A stretch of 49,053 nt of DNA from contig CAZGFQ010000013.1 in the NCBI GenBank assembly GCA_964525185.1, forward strand, positions 1-49,053. Reading direction: 5' to 3'. The notes below the pieces were generated by a model. It did not search any database and was not told where the DNA came from. It saw nothing but the letters and a program-made list of their open reading frames with translations. This document shows positions 41,397-49,053 of this stretch, piece after piece. The position numbers were made by a program, and so were the translations under genes. The stretch is from JABHGY01 sp964525185 (lineage in GTDB: Bacteria > Fidelibacterota > Marinisomatia > Marinisomatales > UBA1611). Position 1 is the first letter of the stretch. Each line of letters begins with the position of its first letter.

Positions 41397-42059
41397 TTAC
41401 AATGATTTTGTTGGGTTATCTTTATACCACTGATTAATCAATAAATTCATACACTTTCTAATAGCAATTTCTATATCTTTATAAACGCGTGGGCTTGTGG
41501 ATTGGCCTAGTATTTCTTGACTATAAATCCTATAAATCCCCATTCGTTTAACTAAACTTGAATCGCCATAAGCTTCAGAATATTTTTGTTCGGANNNNNN
41601 NNNNNNNNNNNNNNNNNNNNNNNNNNNNNNNNNNNNNNNNNNNNNNNNNNNNNNNNNNNNNNNNNNNNNNNNNNNNNNNNNNNNNNNNNNNNNNTTTTTA
41701 TATATTTGAATTACATAATGAGTGACTTCAGGAATTTTTTCATGAGTGACATCTTTCTCCTTTAAAGAGCTTAAGGTATTTAACAGTTTTCCTAAAGCTT
41801 TCTGAAGGGCCATTGGACTTGGGCCTTTCATGGATTGGCGGTAATAAAGATGGTGCAATGCTTCATCTTCTGCTTCTGCGCCACGAACACCGGCAACGGT
41901 GGTCACTTTTTCAACTTCATATTCTTTCGTTGTGACTTCTTCGATTTCGTTCCAAACGGTATTATCCCACATGGCATCCATGTCGAGATCAAGATCTTCG
42001 TCTTGGGCGAAACAAAAGCTAAATAGTGCTATTGGTAGTATGAGTATTGCTTTTTTCAT
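41397..42059 (-). CDS. Exported protein of unknown function, interrupted by a real N gap
   Basis: The visible ends read M-K-K-A-I-L-I-L-P-I-A-L-F-S-F-C-F-A (signal peptide), then a strongly acidic stretch D-E-D-L-D-L-D-M-D, and a helical middle. The C-terminus, on the far side of the gap, is R-K-C-M-N-L-L-I-N-Q-W-Y. About 100 bases (41595-41694) are N, and no overlap joins the flanks, so the true length is uncertain (about 220 residues if the gap size is right). Frame is kept across the nominal 100 N. The gene lies between the barrel-transglutaminase and DUF5683 genes in the same operon. No family recognised. Confidence 0.65.
   Translation of the reverse strand: MKKAILILPIALFSFCFAQDEDLDLDMDAMWDNTVWNEIEEVTTKEYEVEKVTTVAGVRGAEAEDEALHHLYYRQSMKGPSPMALQKALGKLLNTLSSLKEKDVTHEKIPEVTHYVIQIYKXXXXXXXXXXXXXXXXXXXXXXXXXXXXXXXXXXSEQKYSEAYGDSSLVKRMGIYRIYSQEILGQSTSPRVYKDIEIAIRKCMNLLINQWYKDNPTKSL
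41595..41694. other. Assembly gap, 100 N, no flanking duplicate
   Basis: Unlike the gaps at 2232 and 16644, the sequences on both sides share no overlap, so real sequence is missing here. The size of 100 is a placeholder. Confidence 0.9.
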
Positions 42060-42086
42060 AATAGTGTACCTCTCGTACTTATTAAT

Positions 42087-44825
42087 TTAATCAAATTTTT
42101 TGAAAATAGGTGTGATCTCGCCCATACTTTCTATAAAGTCTAATTGAGACACTAATTCAGGTTTTTTCTGTCGAACTTCTTCATAATACTCTAATGCTTG
42201 GTCATATTTATACATACGATAAAGAGCAACAGCGAGATTGATTTTATAATCCATTTCATCTGGGTCATTTTCGACTGATTTTTTAAAGTAATCAATCGCC
42301 ATGGAATAATTTCCCAGTCTAGCGAAGGTGACGCCAACTGTATTATCTGAACGGGCACGTCTTTTTAAATATGATATTTTTGGAATATCTTTTGGCGCTA
42401 CATCTTTAGCTGGTTTTTTTATTTCTACCAACCCTTTTGAAGATTCTGATTCTAGTTCTTTTTCTAAATCACCTGAAATTTTCAATGATGATCCTTCAGA
42501 CTTTTTACTTGAGAAGGCAGCTTTAGCTGCTCCAAAAACTTTATCTAATTTCCCAGCAAAAACAGGGTCAACCAATACAACTTCATCATATTTTTCTCGA
42601 GCGATCCCTTTGTTTCCCATCATAAAATGTGCGATCGCAATATTAAGCATAAACCCGGGATGGTCAGGTTGTTGTTCTAATGCTTTTTCATAGAATTCTA
42701 ACGATGTTTCAAAATCTCCTTTTTTGGTATAACTCACACCCAACGTATTTATGGCATCGGGGAAATTCGGTTTCATATTGATAGCTGTTTCCAACATAGA
42801 GATCGCTTCTTTATATCGATGAAATTCCATGTATTTAACACCAGCATCATAATAATCTTCACCTGTGGTTAACTCATTTCCTACGGCGGCATATACGATT
42901 TGTTCTAACCATTGCCCATATTGTTTAATATCTTCTTTGAGTAAATCATTTATTCCATTTATTTCTGGAATAGGCATATCCGGTGTAATATGCGCACCAG
43001 CAGGATAAATTGCAGTTGCTTCAGCTACGGATATTTCATTCACATAATTTTCAGCTTTCATTTCATTATATTTTAATGCCCCCTGTTTCCATGCACTGAA
43101 AAAAGGTTTTCCAACAAGAGTTGCTTCAATTGGAATCCAAACTTTATCATTTAAAACCACCACTTCGGTTTCATCTAAGAAATACTTTTTTACATCATCC
43201 GGCTTAACACCACTATCAAACATTAAGAAAATATGACCTGCACCGGGCTTGAATACATCTAGAAACATGGTTTCTATTCCGAGGTTGTTTAGGAGTGTCC
43301 CGTATAAAGTAGTTAAATCATCACAATCACCAATTTTATCTCTAAGCATTTCACCTGGATATTTTACATTATCAAATGTTGTTTTATCATCAGCAATTTC
43401 TAAGAAAGGTGTTTGAAGATCAATGTTATATACGAGTCCATGTGTACCCAATGCATCGTATAAAATGATGCCTCTACCCAAATTACTTCTACCAAAGTAG
43501 TCGTTTAATACTGGTGTATAATATTGAATATTATTTCGAGAAAATTTATCCACAACTGCATCAGCGGGCGTTACATAACACGCAATCATGTCTGGATTAC
43601 TCCAGGTCAATTTCCCTTTTCCTAACACATATGATGATTCAAGTTTCTTTTGAGCTTGTTTTTCTTCACCACCTTGTTTGTAAGTTACTTTTACTTCTGG
43701 TTGCACCAAATTATCGAAGGCAGCTTTTTTAGTGGTTAATACATCTGCAGAAAAAGAAATACCTAATTCATATTCTTCATCTGATTTTGGAGGAAGAGTA
43801 ATCGTTTCTGAATGTGGATTACTCATCATCGTTGGAAGAAAGAGTGATACATTGACAGGTAAATCTGCATCTGAAATATTTTTTATTCCAACTTTGGCAA
43901 ATGGATTTGTTTCATAATAACGATGCAATGAACGGAAAATAGGGTTATGATTAATCACAGTAGATGTAATGCTTACAACAGCCGGACTAAATTGTAAAGC
44001 TATTGAAAAACGGTTTGTTTGCCCTAAATATGGATGATCTTCAAAACCATATTCTAAAATAAGGGTTTTATATTTAATACTCATGCCTGCTGAAGGGGTG
44101 AAGACTGAATAATCGTTAAAAGCATCCCAGCGAAATCCAGCACGTATCCCGAGCATATTTTTAATAATATATTCTGTTCCAAAGTGAATACGATCATCAA
44201 TGTCCATTGCCACTGTCATGGTTTCAATTGGGTTCCATGCGACACCAAATTTCATTGCTTGCTTCAGTATAACTTCTTCTACATTATTGTCATACATAAC
44301 AGATGTACCGCCTAAATCATAAAGCCCCAAACCAAATTTTAAATTTTTCAATGGAGAAATTAATAGTCCTACATCATATCCAAGCCCTGAACTTTGTCCA
44401 TAGGATGTTCCATCTAAAGTTAAATCACGAAAAACATATTTAAGATTTGCTCCTATCGAAATAAGTTTGTGAGGCTGATAGCCAAAACTTAAATTGAGTT
44501 TATTATCTGAAGATCCTAACTCATCATCATCGTAGCCTGCATATGACCAATCTAATCCGAGGGCAAATGCGTCAGAAAAAGGTTTAACAAATCCAAAGTA
44601 AGAATGAGAAATACCCATCCCATATAAATCACCATAAGAAGAAGTAAATTCTGTGCGTCTTAGCCTAGGTAAACCTGCGGGATTCCAGGTAATTGTATTT
44701 CCGTCGTCTGCGACTGCAACAAAAGCGCCACCCATACTTAAGGGTCGAGTTCCGACAAATATTTGGTCATTTCCTTGAGCAATAAGACTCGATAGAAATA
44801 CTAATAGTGGGAAAAAATGTTTCAT
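42087..44825 (-). CDS. PorV-like outer-membrane barrel fused to a transglutaminase-like domain and TPRs
   Basis: This 912-residue protein has a signal peptide (M-K-H-F-F-P-L-L-V-F-L-S-S-L-I-A-Q). A PorV/PorQ/UPF0164-like barrel at about 20-285 follows (R-P-L-S-M-G-G-A-F-V-A-V-A-D-D ... W-N-P-A-G-L). Then comes a region to ~420 of unknown fold. A transglutaminase-like papain-fold domain at about 440-575 has Cys501 (G-D-C-D-D-L-T) and His531 (G-H-I-F). A possible third residue is in I-P-I-E-A-T (Glu567). TPR repeats lie at about 645-760 and 830-895 (G-V-S-Y-T-K-K-G-D-F ... A-L-E-Q-Q-P). It overlaps the FG-GAP gene by 4 nt. The combination suggests an outer-membrane assembly or processing factor for the operon's secreted proteins; this is inference. 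Confidence 0.83.
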   Translation of the reverse strand: MKHFFPLLVFLSSLIAQGNDQIFVGTRPLSMGGAFVAVADDGNTITWNPAGLPRLRRTEFTSSYGDLYGMGISHSYFGFVKPFSDAFALGLDWSYAGYDDDELGSSDNKLNLSFGYQPHKLISIGANLKYVFRDLTLDGTSYGQSSGLGYDVGLLISPLKNLKFGLGLYDLGGTSVMYDNNVEEVILKQAMKFGVAWNPIETMTVAMDIDDRIHFGTEYIIKNMLGIRAGFRWDAFNDYSVFTPSAGMSIKYKTLILEYGFEDHPYLGQTNRFSIALQFSPAVVSITSTVINHNPIFRSLHRYYETNPFAKVGIKNISDADLPVNVSLFLPTMMSNPHSETITLPPKSDEEYELGISFSADVLTTKKAAFDNLVQPEVKVTYKQGGEEKQAQKKLESSYVLGKGKLTWSNPDMIACYVTPADAVVDKFSRNNIQYYTPVLNDYFGRSNLGRGIILYDALGTHGLVYNIDLQTPFLEIADDKTTFDNVKYPGEMLRDKIGDCDDLTTLYGTLLNNLGIETMFLDVFKPGAGHIFLMFDSGVKPDDVKKYFLDETEVVVLNDKVWIPIEATLVGKPFFSAWKQGALKYNEMKAENYVNEISVAEATAIYPAGAHITPDMPIPEINGINDLLKEDIKQYGQWLEQIVYAAVGNELTTGEDYYDAGVKYMEFHRYKEAISMLETAINMKPNFPDAINTLGVSYTKKGDFETSLEFYEKALEQQPDHPGFMLNIAIAHFMMGNKGIAREKYDEVVLVDPVFAGKLDKVFGAAKAAFSSKKSEGSSLKISGDLEKELESESSKGLVEIKKPAKDVAPKDIPKISYLKRRARSDNTVGVTFARLGNYSMAIDYFKKSVENDPDEMDYKINLAVALYRMYKYDQALEYYEEVRQKKPELVSQLDFIESMGEITPIFKKFD

Positions 44826-47800
44826 CGGTTTAAAACACCTACCGTTGTTCTTAGAATGGTATTATTTACTTCGAGAGTGACAATATATAAGCCACTTGTA
44901 ACCACATCCCCATTTTCATCCTTTCCATCCCAAGAAAGAACATTACTTCCAATTGGAAGGGCAAATTCAGGTTTAATTGTTTTTTTCAATCGACCACCAA
45001 TATTAAATATTCTAGCAGTAACATCATGAGATGATTCTAGATTAAATAAAATATTTGTTGATGGGAATTCGAATGTTTTGCCTGCGGGAGAAAATATGCG
45101 CGGTTGACAAATTAATTGATCCAAATCCATTTTGCGAATGACTTGGGTCGTATCATATGTAAATAAACCAAATCGTCCGAGAGAATCAACTTCAGCTGTT
45201 AATACTTTCTTTTCCTTAAGGAGAGAAGGGGTTCCGCCTAAATAGAATAAACTGTCTCCATTCGTCGAAATACGTCCAATAAAAATGGACGTACTATCAT
45301 TTAAATCTTTATTCGGTGATATAATTCTGATGATTCCAGGTTTTGATAATTCCATATCATCCGGAGTAATATTATAAATAGAACTTAGGGCAAGTGATGA
45401 AAAAGTTGCTGGGCTTGATTCTTTTTTAATGGTTAAGCTTAAATCTTCTTGAACTGTGTTTTGAGGAAGCAACAGCGATGCATTTCCATCTTTACTAATA
45501 ACGGTACCGCCTAAGGATGAAATAATTTTTGATGGCGTTTTATATGTAATTACATTTTCCATTTGATTGCCACGCAAATCTTCAGCACCTGCAACATGGA
45601 TTTCAATGGCTTTCCCTCTATATAATTCTGGGAGTGTTAAAACGCCTGTCCAAACTTTTGCTGAGAAACTTTGTTTATCAACATAGACCGTATCTAGGAT
45701 TCCATCATTATTTAAATCAGGAGAATCCGGATGAAAAACCATAATGGTTGGATCGATACTATTATTCATTTCAAAAAATTCGTCAAATTCAACCACTAGA
45801 ATAATTTGTCCACCAATCCCATAATTAGCTCGTATCGTATCAATGGCTGGGGCAGTTTTATCTATATAAAATGTATGTGTTGTTGACCAATCCGATTGCC
45901 CATAACTATTATCGATCGAACTTACACGCCAATCATACCAACCTTCATCCATATTCTTAAGTTCATAAAATGATTTATTGATGGTTAAATTTTTATTGTG
46001 AGGTAATTTCCCTGATAAAACTGCATTCTCATTTTCATTTGTGCCCATTTGAATACTATACCGTAATCCATCTGCAGGTGTAAATCCATTTTCAGGACTA
46101 TTTAAATCTTGGGATGTGGACCAATTTAATGTAACATTATTAGAAGAAATAGTTTCGGATAGATTATACGGTGCTGTGGGCGCTTGATTGGCATTATTGA
46201 TAGATTCAAGATTATCAAAAACGAGAGAAACGACATCCTGATTTTCTTTAAACCCAGCAACAAATAAATCTAAATCTCCATCGGTATCATAGTCACCCCA
46301 TTGGATGGAACTGACACCGACATTGTCGAGGGCAAGTGTTATATCTTTTGAAAATTGGCCATCGGTTTGGGTATAAACAACTGTAGAAGGGGATGAGCCT
46401 AACGATCCTTCTGTACTACTTTGACCTGAAACAGCTAAATCGAGATCGCCATCATTATCATAATCGCCCCAATCCGCTCTGCCATAATAAACACCTTCCA
46501 ACTCTTCTGCTACCATGAAACCGTTGAAACCATTATTTTCATAAATACGCGTTTTTAATTCTTCGTTTTTATCTTTGCCTAAAATGACAAAATCATCATC
46601 TCCATCCGCATCGTAATCACCAACAGAAATGGCACCCGCCGTTACCCCAAATTGAATATCCCAATTGAGACTTTCTTTTAAGGTATGAGTCGAATCATTT
46701 AAATAAACATACGTTTTTAAAGTTTGTGTTGCACTATCTGCTCCAGATGCGATTAAATCCAAATATCCGTCATTATTCACATCCGACCATGCAGTGATAC
46801 AAGGGAAGATAGGCGTAAGAGTTTGATCTGTATCTTCTGTAAATATGCCATGATCATTTTTATATAATGTGAGTCGTCGCCAGCCATAATAATTTGTACC
46901 ACCAATAATTAAATCGAGATCGCCATCATTGTCATAATCTCCCCAGGCATGATTATTTGATCCACCCACGACAGGGAAAACACTGGATTCAAGTTCAAGC
47001 CAATTTCCAGTTGCAAAATCATACGTTGGATAAATTTTAATTTGATCTGCTACAAATGACCCATTGGACCATTTATATAAATAACATTTTGGGAAAGGTT
47101 GAAAATTAATGATTTGGTACCCAGATATCATCATATCTAAATGTCCATCATTGGTATAATCGGCAAAAGATAAATGGCCCCCAAAAACCGCTTCAGTATT
47201 TTGAGTTAAATCTTGCTCAAGCAAGTCAGCTTCATTTTGGTAGAATCGGGTAATACTTCCGCCAGTAAATGAAATACCGGTTAACCCAAGGTCAATGGCA
47301 TTGTCGCCGTCGTAATCGGCCCACCCTGCAGCACTAAAATAGACGCCGGGCAATGATTGAATGGATGGAACAAGCCGTGGGATAAAAAGTGTATCCTCCG
47401 CAGACCATTCAGAAGTTTGTCCTGATGGATCCACTGTTTGTACGCTCCAATAATAAACCCCATGAGGAATATTAGTGAATTCTCGGATGAGCCGAGAATT
47501 ATTATTTGATTGATGAATTGGAATGGATGAGGATAATAAATCATTTCCATCTGATTCTGAGCCAATTCTAATATTATACATTAAAGCAGATGGATCAGTA
47601 TGATCATCAGTTCCTGAACCCCATGTGAAAATAGCTCGATTACTGACAGAAAAAGCATTTGTAGATGTAGATGCTACCGGTCGTTCATTTTCAGTTGTTA
47701 GGGTATTTAAATAAATAGAGCAGAATGTACTATCACCATTTTTAATTTCTGTGGTTCCTGAAATAATAATATCCGGGCGTTTATCTTGATTTAAATCTGT

Positions 47801-48916
47801 AAATAAAACACTTCGACAACCCGGGAAAGATTGAGCCTCAATGAAATTAAATGAACCGGTATTTTCATACAATTTCCCCTGAAGAGAATAAACTTCTGTT
47901 GCATTAGCATTTACAGAATCAACACCTCCAATTAATAAATCAACATCTCCATCTAAATCATAATCAATGGCATCAATTGAACCAAAGGCGACGCCAAAAT
48001 TGATTGCATTTTCAATTTCTGTATATGTTCCAACTGGCTCATTAATATATATTGCTGTCCGTAAACCATGTTCAAGGCTCCAACCACTTTCAATTAAATC
48101 CAAGTCTCCATCTTGATCTAAATCTGCGAATCGTGATGCTGATGCTTTTAATCCCAATATGTCTTGATTTGAATCTTCAATTAATCTTCCGGTTGGTTCA
48201 TTTTGATAAAAACGAGTCGCACTTGAATTTATATCGGCTGTTTGACCTGATACAATTAAGTCGGGATCACCGTCTTGATCGTAGTCTCCCCATGCCATAC
48301 TACCATTGAATAAATTAGGATAAACAACTGTTTGGTCGGTTTCGAGGGCTCCATTTGTATTTAAACGTAACTCATTTAAGATTACATCTCTTGTTTCATC
48401 AACACCCGTAATAAATAAATCAGGTGCACCATCCATATTCATATCGCCCCAACGAGCTTTACTATAAGTCAAATATTCATTGCCTACTTGAGACGATGGC
48501 GTAAATGTAAAACCATCATTCATATATAGACCAAATCGTGCGGACCCATGGATCACAACATCTATAAAACCATCTCGGTCAAAATCAGCTAAATCCATTC
48601 CGCCAATGCCACCAATATTTACGCCAATCGTATCTGAATATGTGACGATTTCTTTCGTGTAAAATGGTTCAAGCGTACCATTATTATTCGAATATACATC
48701 AAGGTAATAGCCAAATCGAGTTGAATCATATCCGGACATAAATAAATCAGCTGTGCCATCATTATTAATATCAGCGCTTAAGATTTCAGCAGCTAAAGAT
48801 TGATGTACTGAATCTGTAAATGTGGAATCCAGGACGAATGGATTACTCTGAGCTATAATCATTGAAGAAAATAAACTCAGGAATAAAAAAGGGACGAAGT
48901 GAAGATGAGACTTCAT
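44822..48916 (-). CDS. Giant secreted FG-GAP/VCBS-repeat protein with a FlgD-like C-terminal Ig domain
   Basis: This 1364-residue exported protein has a signal peptide (H-F-V-P-F-L-F-L-S-L-F-S-S-M-I-I-A-Q-S). Two blocks of FG-GAP repeats (about 45-430 and 540-920) are rich in calcium-type loops such as D-Y-D-N-D-G-D-L-D-L and D-L-D-Q-D-G-D-L-D-L. Fn3-like domains lie between and after them (about 440-530 and 930-1045). The C-terminal ~85 residues form a FlgD/CHU_C-type Ig domain (T-A-R-I-F-N-I-G-G-R-L ... L-S-W-D-G-K-D-E-N-G-D-V-V-T-S-G-L-Y), which replaces the usual P-N-P-F-N-P form. It overlaps the barrel gene by 4 nt. Integrin-like surface binding is expected; ligand unknown. Confidence 0.88.
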   Translation of the reverse strand: MKSHLHFVPFLFLSLFSSMIIAQSNPFVLDSTFTDSVHQSLAAEILSADINNDGTADLFMSGYDSTRFGYYLDVYSNNNGTLEPFYTKEIVTYSDTIGVNIGGIGGMDLADFDRDGFIDVVIHGSARFGLYMNDGFTFTPSSQVGNEYLTYSKARWGDMNMDGAPDLFITGVDETRDVILNELRLNTNGALETDQTVVYPNLFNGSMAWGDYDQDGDPDLIVSGQTADINSSATRFYQNEPTGRLIEDSNQDILGLKASASRFADLDQDGDLDLIESGWSLEHGLRTAIYINEPVGTYTEIENAINFGVAFGSIDAIDYDLDGDVDLLIGGVDSVNANATEVYSLQGKLYENTGSFNFIEAQSFPGCRSVLFTDLNQDKRPDIIISGTTEIKNGDSTFCSIYLNTLTTENERPVASTSTNAFSVSNRAIFTWGSGTDDHTDPSALMYNIRIGSESDGNDLLSSSIPIHQSNNNSRLIREFTNIPHGVYYWSVQTVDPSGQTSEWSAEDTLFIPRLVPSIQSLPGVYFSAAGWADYDGDNAIDLGLTGISFTGGSITRFYQNEADLLEQDLTQNTEAVFGGHLSFADYTNDGHLDMMISGYQIINFQPFPKCYLYKWSNGSFVADQIKIYPTYDFATGNWLELESSVFPVVGGSNNHAWGDYDNDGDLDLIIGGTNYYGWRRLTLYKNDHGIFTEDTDQTLTPIFPCITAWSDVNNDGYLDLIASGADSATQTLKTYVYLNDSTHTLKESLNWDIQFGVTAGAISVGDYDADGDDDFVILGKDKNEELKTRIYENNGFNGFMVAEELEGVYYGRADWGDYDNDGDLDLAVSGQSSTEGSLGSSPSTVVYTQTDGQFSKDITLALDNVGVSSIQWGDYDTDGDLDLFVAGFKENQDVVSLVFDNLESINNANQAPTAPYNLSETISSNNVTLNWSTSQDLNSPENGFTPADGLRYSIQMGTNENENAVLSGKLPHNKNLTINKSFYELKNMDEGWYDWRVSSIDNSYGQSDWSTTHTFYIDKTAPAIDTIRANYGIGGQIILVVEFDEFFEMNNSIDPTIMVFHPDSPDLNNDGILDTVYVDKQSFSAKVWTGVLTLPELYRGKAIEIHVAGAEDLRGNQMENVITYKTPSKIISSLGGTVISKDGNASLLLPQNTVQEDLSLTIKKESSPATFSSLALSSIYNITPDDMELSKPGIIRIISPNKDLNDSTSIFIGRISTNGDSLFYLGGTPSLLKEKKVLTAEVDSLGRFGLFTYDTTQVIRKMDLDQLICQPRIFSPAGKTFEFPSTNILFNLESSHDVTARIFNIGGRLKKTIKPEFALPIGSNVLSWDGKDENGDVVTSGLYIVTLEVNNTILRTTVGVLNR

Positions 48917-48926
48917 TTAGCCTTGC

Positions 48927-49053
48927 CTATTTTGATGTAAGCGTCCAAACACCATCCCAATCATCTCCAGGGGGATTTTCAAGAAAAAACTCACATCGAG
49001 GTATATAGATTCTACTTGGATTTGTTTTTCTTCCTGGGAACATATCTTCTAAT
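48927..49053 (-). CDS. Unknown protein, C-terminal 42 residues only (window edge)
   Basis: The last codons of an open frame run into the right edge and end G-D-D-W-D-G-V-W-T-L-T-S-K before TAG at 48927. The segment includes F-P-G-R-K-T-N-P-S-R-I-Y-I-P-R-C. The stop is 10 nt before the FG-GAP gene start, so the frame is probably the upstream gene of the same operon. No family can be assigned from 42 residues. Confidence 0.5.
   Translation of the reverse strand, partial: LEDMFPGRKTNPSRIYIPRCEFFLENPPGDDWDGVWTLTSK

Overview
The window is AT-rich, densely coded bacterial DNA with two complete metabolic gene blocks followed by about 24 kb of mostly secreted and surface proteins. The best guess for the host is a marine member of the Fibrobacteres-Chlorobi-Bacteroidetes superphylum, most likely 'Candidatus Marinimicrobia' (SAR406) or a close relative. 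The evidence is the repeated Por/type IX-like C-terminal sorting domain (N-Y-P-N-P-F-N-P-S/T ... G-V-Y), PorV-like and DUF5683 proteins, and FG-GAP and LamG surface proteins. It looks like a metagenome- or single-cell-derived scaffold, because there are three 100-N gaps. Two of them are flanked by exact 55-bp duplicates and so are closable artefacts.

Region 1 (1-15764, all leftward) is a catabolic cluster. Read in transcription order it encodes: aconitase-family hydro-lyase pair 2 (large, then small subunit), HpcH/HpaI aldolase, a REDY/HapK-like small protein, SDR dehydrogenase, HyuA and HyuB (ATP-dependent cyclic amide hydrolase), a SnoaL-like protein, a nitrilase-family amidase, aldehyde dehydrogenase, MFS carboxylate-type transporter, a double DUF1330 protein, HMG-CoA-lyase-like enzyme, and hydro-lyase pair 1. 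Genes are packed with 1-8 nt overlaps. They are interrupted by three related MITE/ERIC-like palindromic elements.

Region 2 (15943-25361, all rightward) starts with a GntR/FadR-type regulator and a type III CoA-transferase. A secreted beta-propeller, a dihydropyrimidinase-like amidohydrolase, an HsmA-like and two more small membrane proteins, an OprB-type porin, a secreted DUF1838 protein and a class V aminotransferase-fold enzyme follow. Between regions 1 and 2 lies a nested palindrome with TGGT-ATG-ACCA at its centre, the form expected for a FadR/PdhR/LldR-type operator. The two blocks therefore read as one divergently transcribed regulon. A coherent but unproven reading is: import of a cyclic imide or lactam, ring opening (amidohydrolase or HyuAB), removal of the amide nitrogen (nitrilase), hydration of an unsaturated diacid (hydro-lyases), then CoA activation and carbon-carbon cleavage (CoA-transferase, HMG-CoA-lyase-like enzyme, HpcH aldolase).

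Region 3 (25377-34010, rightward) starts with a strong putative promoter: a CRP/FNR-type palindrome centred 41.5 nt before the predicted start of transcription, with TATAAT. It drives a 1185-residue secreted multi-domain protein. A terminator, a second sorting-domain protein that shares a nearly identical 264-bp 3' end, two more exported proteins and a methyltransferase follow.

Region 4 (34007-49053, leftward) holds a BaiN/HI0933-type flavoprotein, then a probable surface-protein operon transcribed from the right edge. That operon comprises a partial unknown gene, a 1364-residue FG-GAP protein, a PorV-like barrel fused to a transglutaminase-like domain and TPRs, an exported protein with a real sequence gap, a DUF5683 protein, a cohesin-like protein, and a 1518-residue LamG protein with a dockerin-like module. 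No tRNA, rRNA, CRISPR array or transposase was seen, and no stretch above 300 bases lacks a gene.
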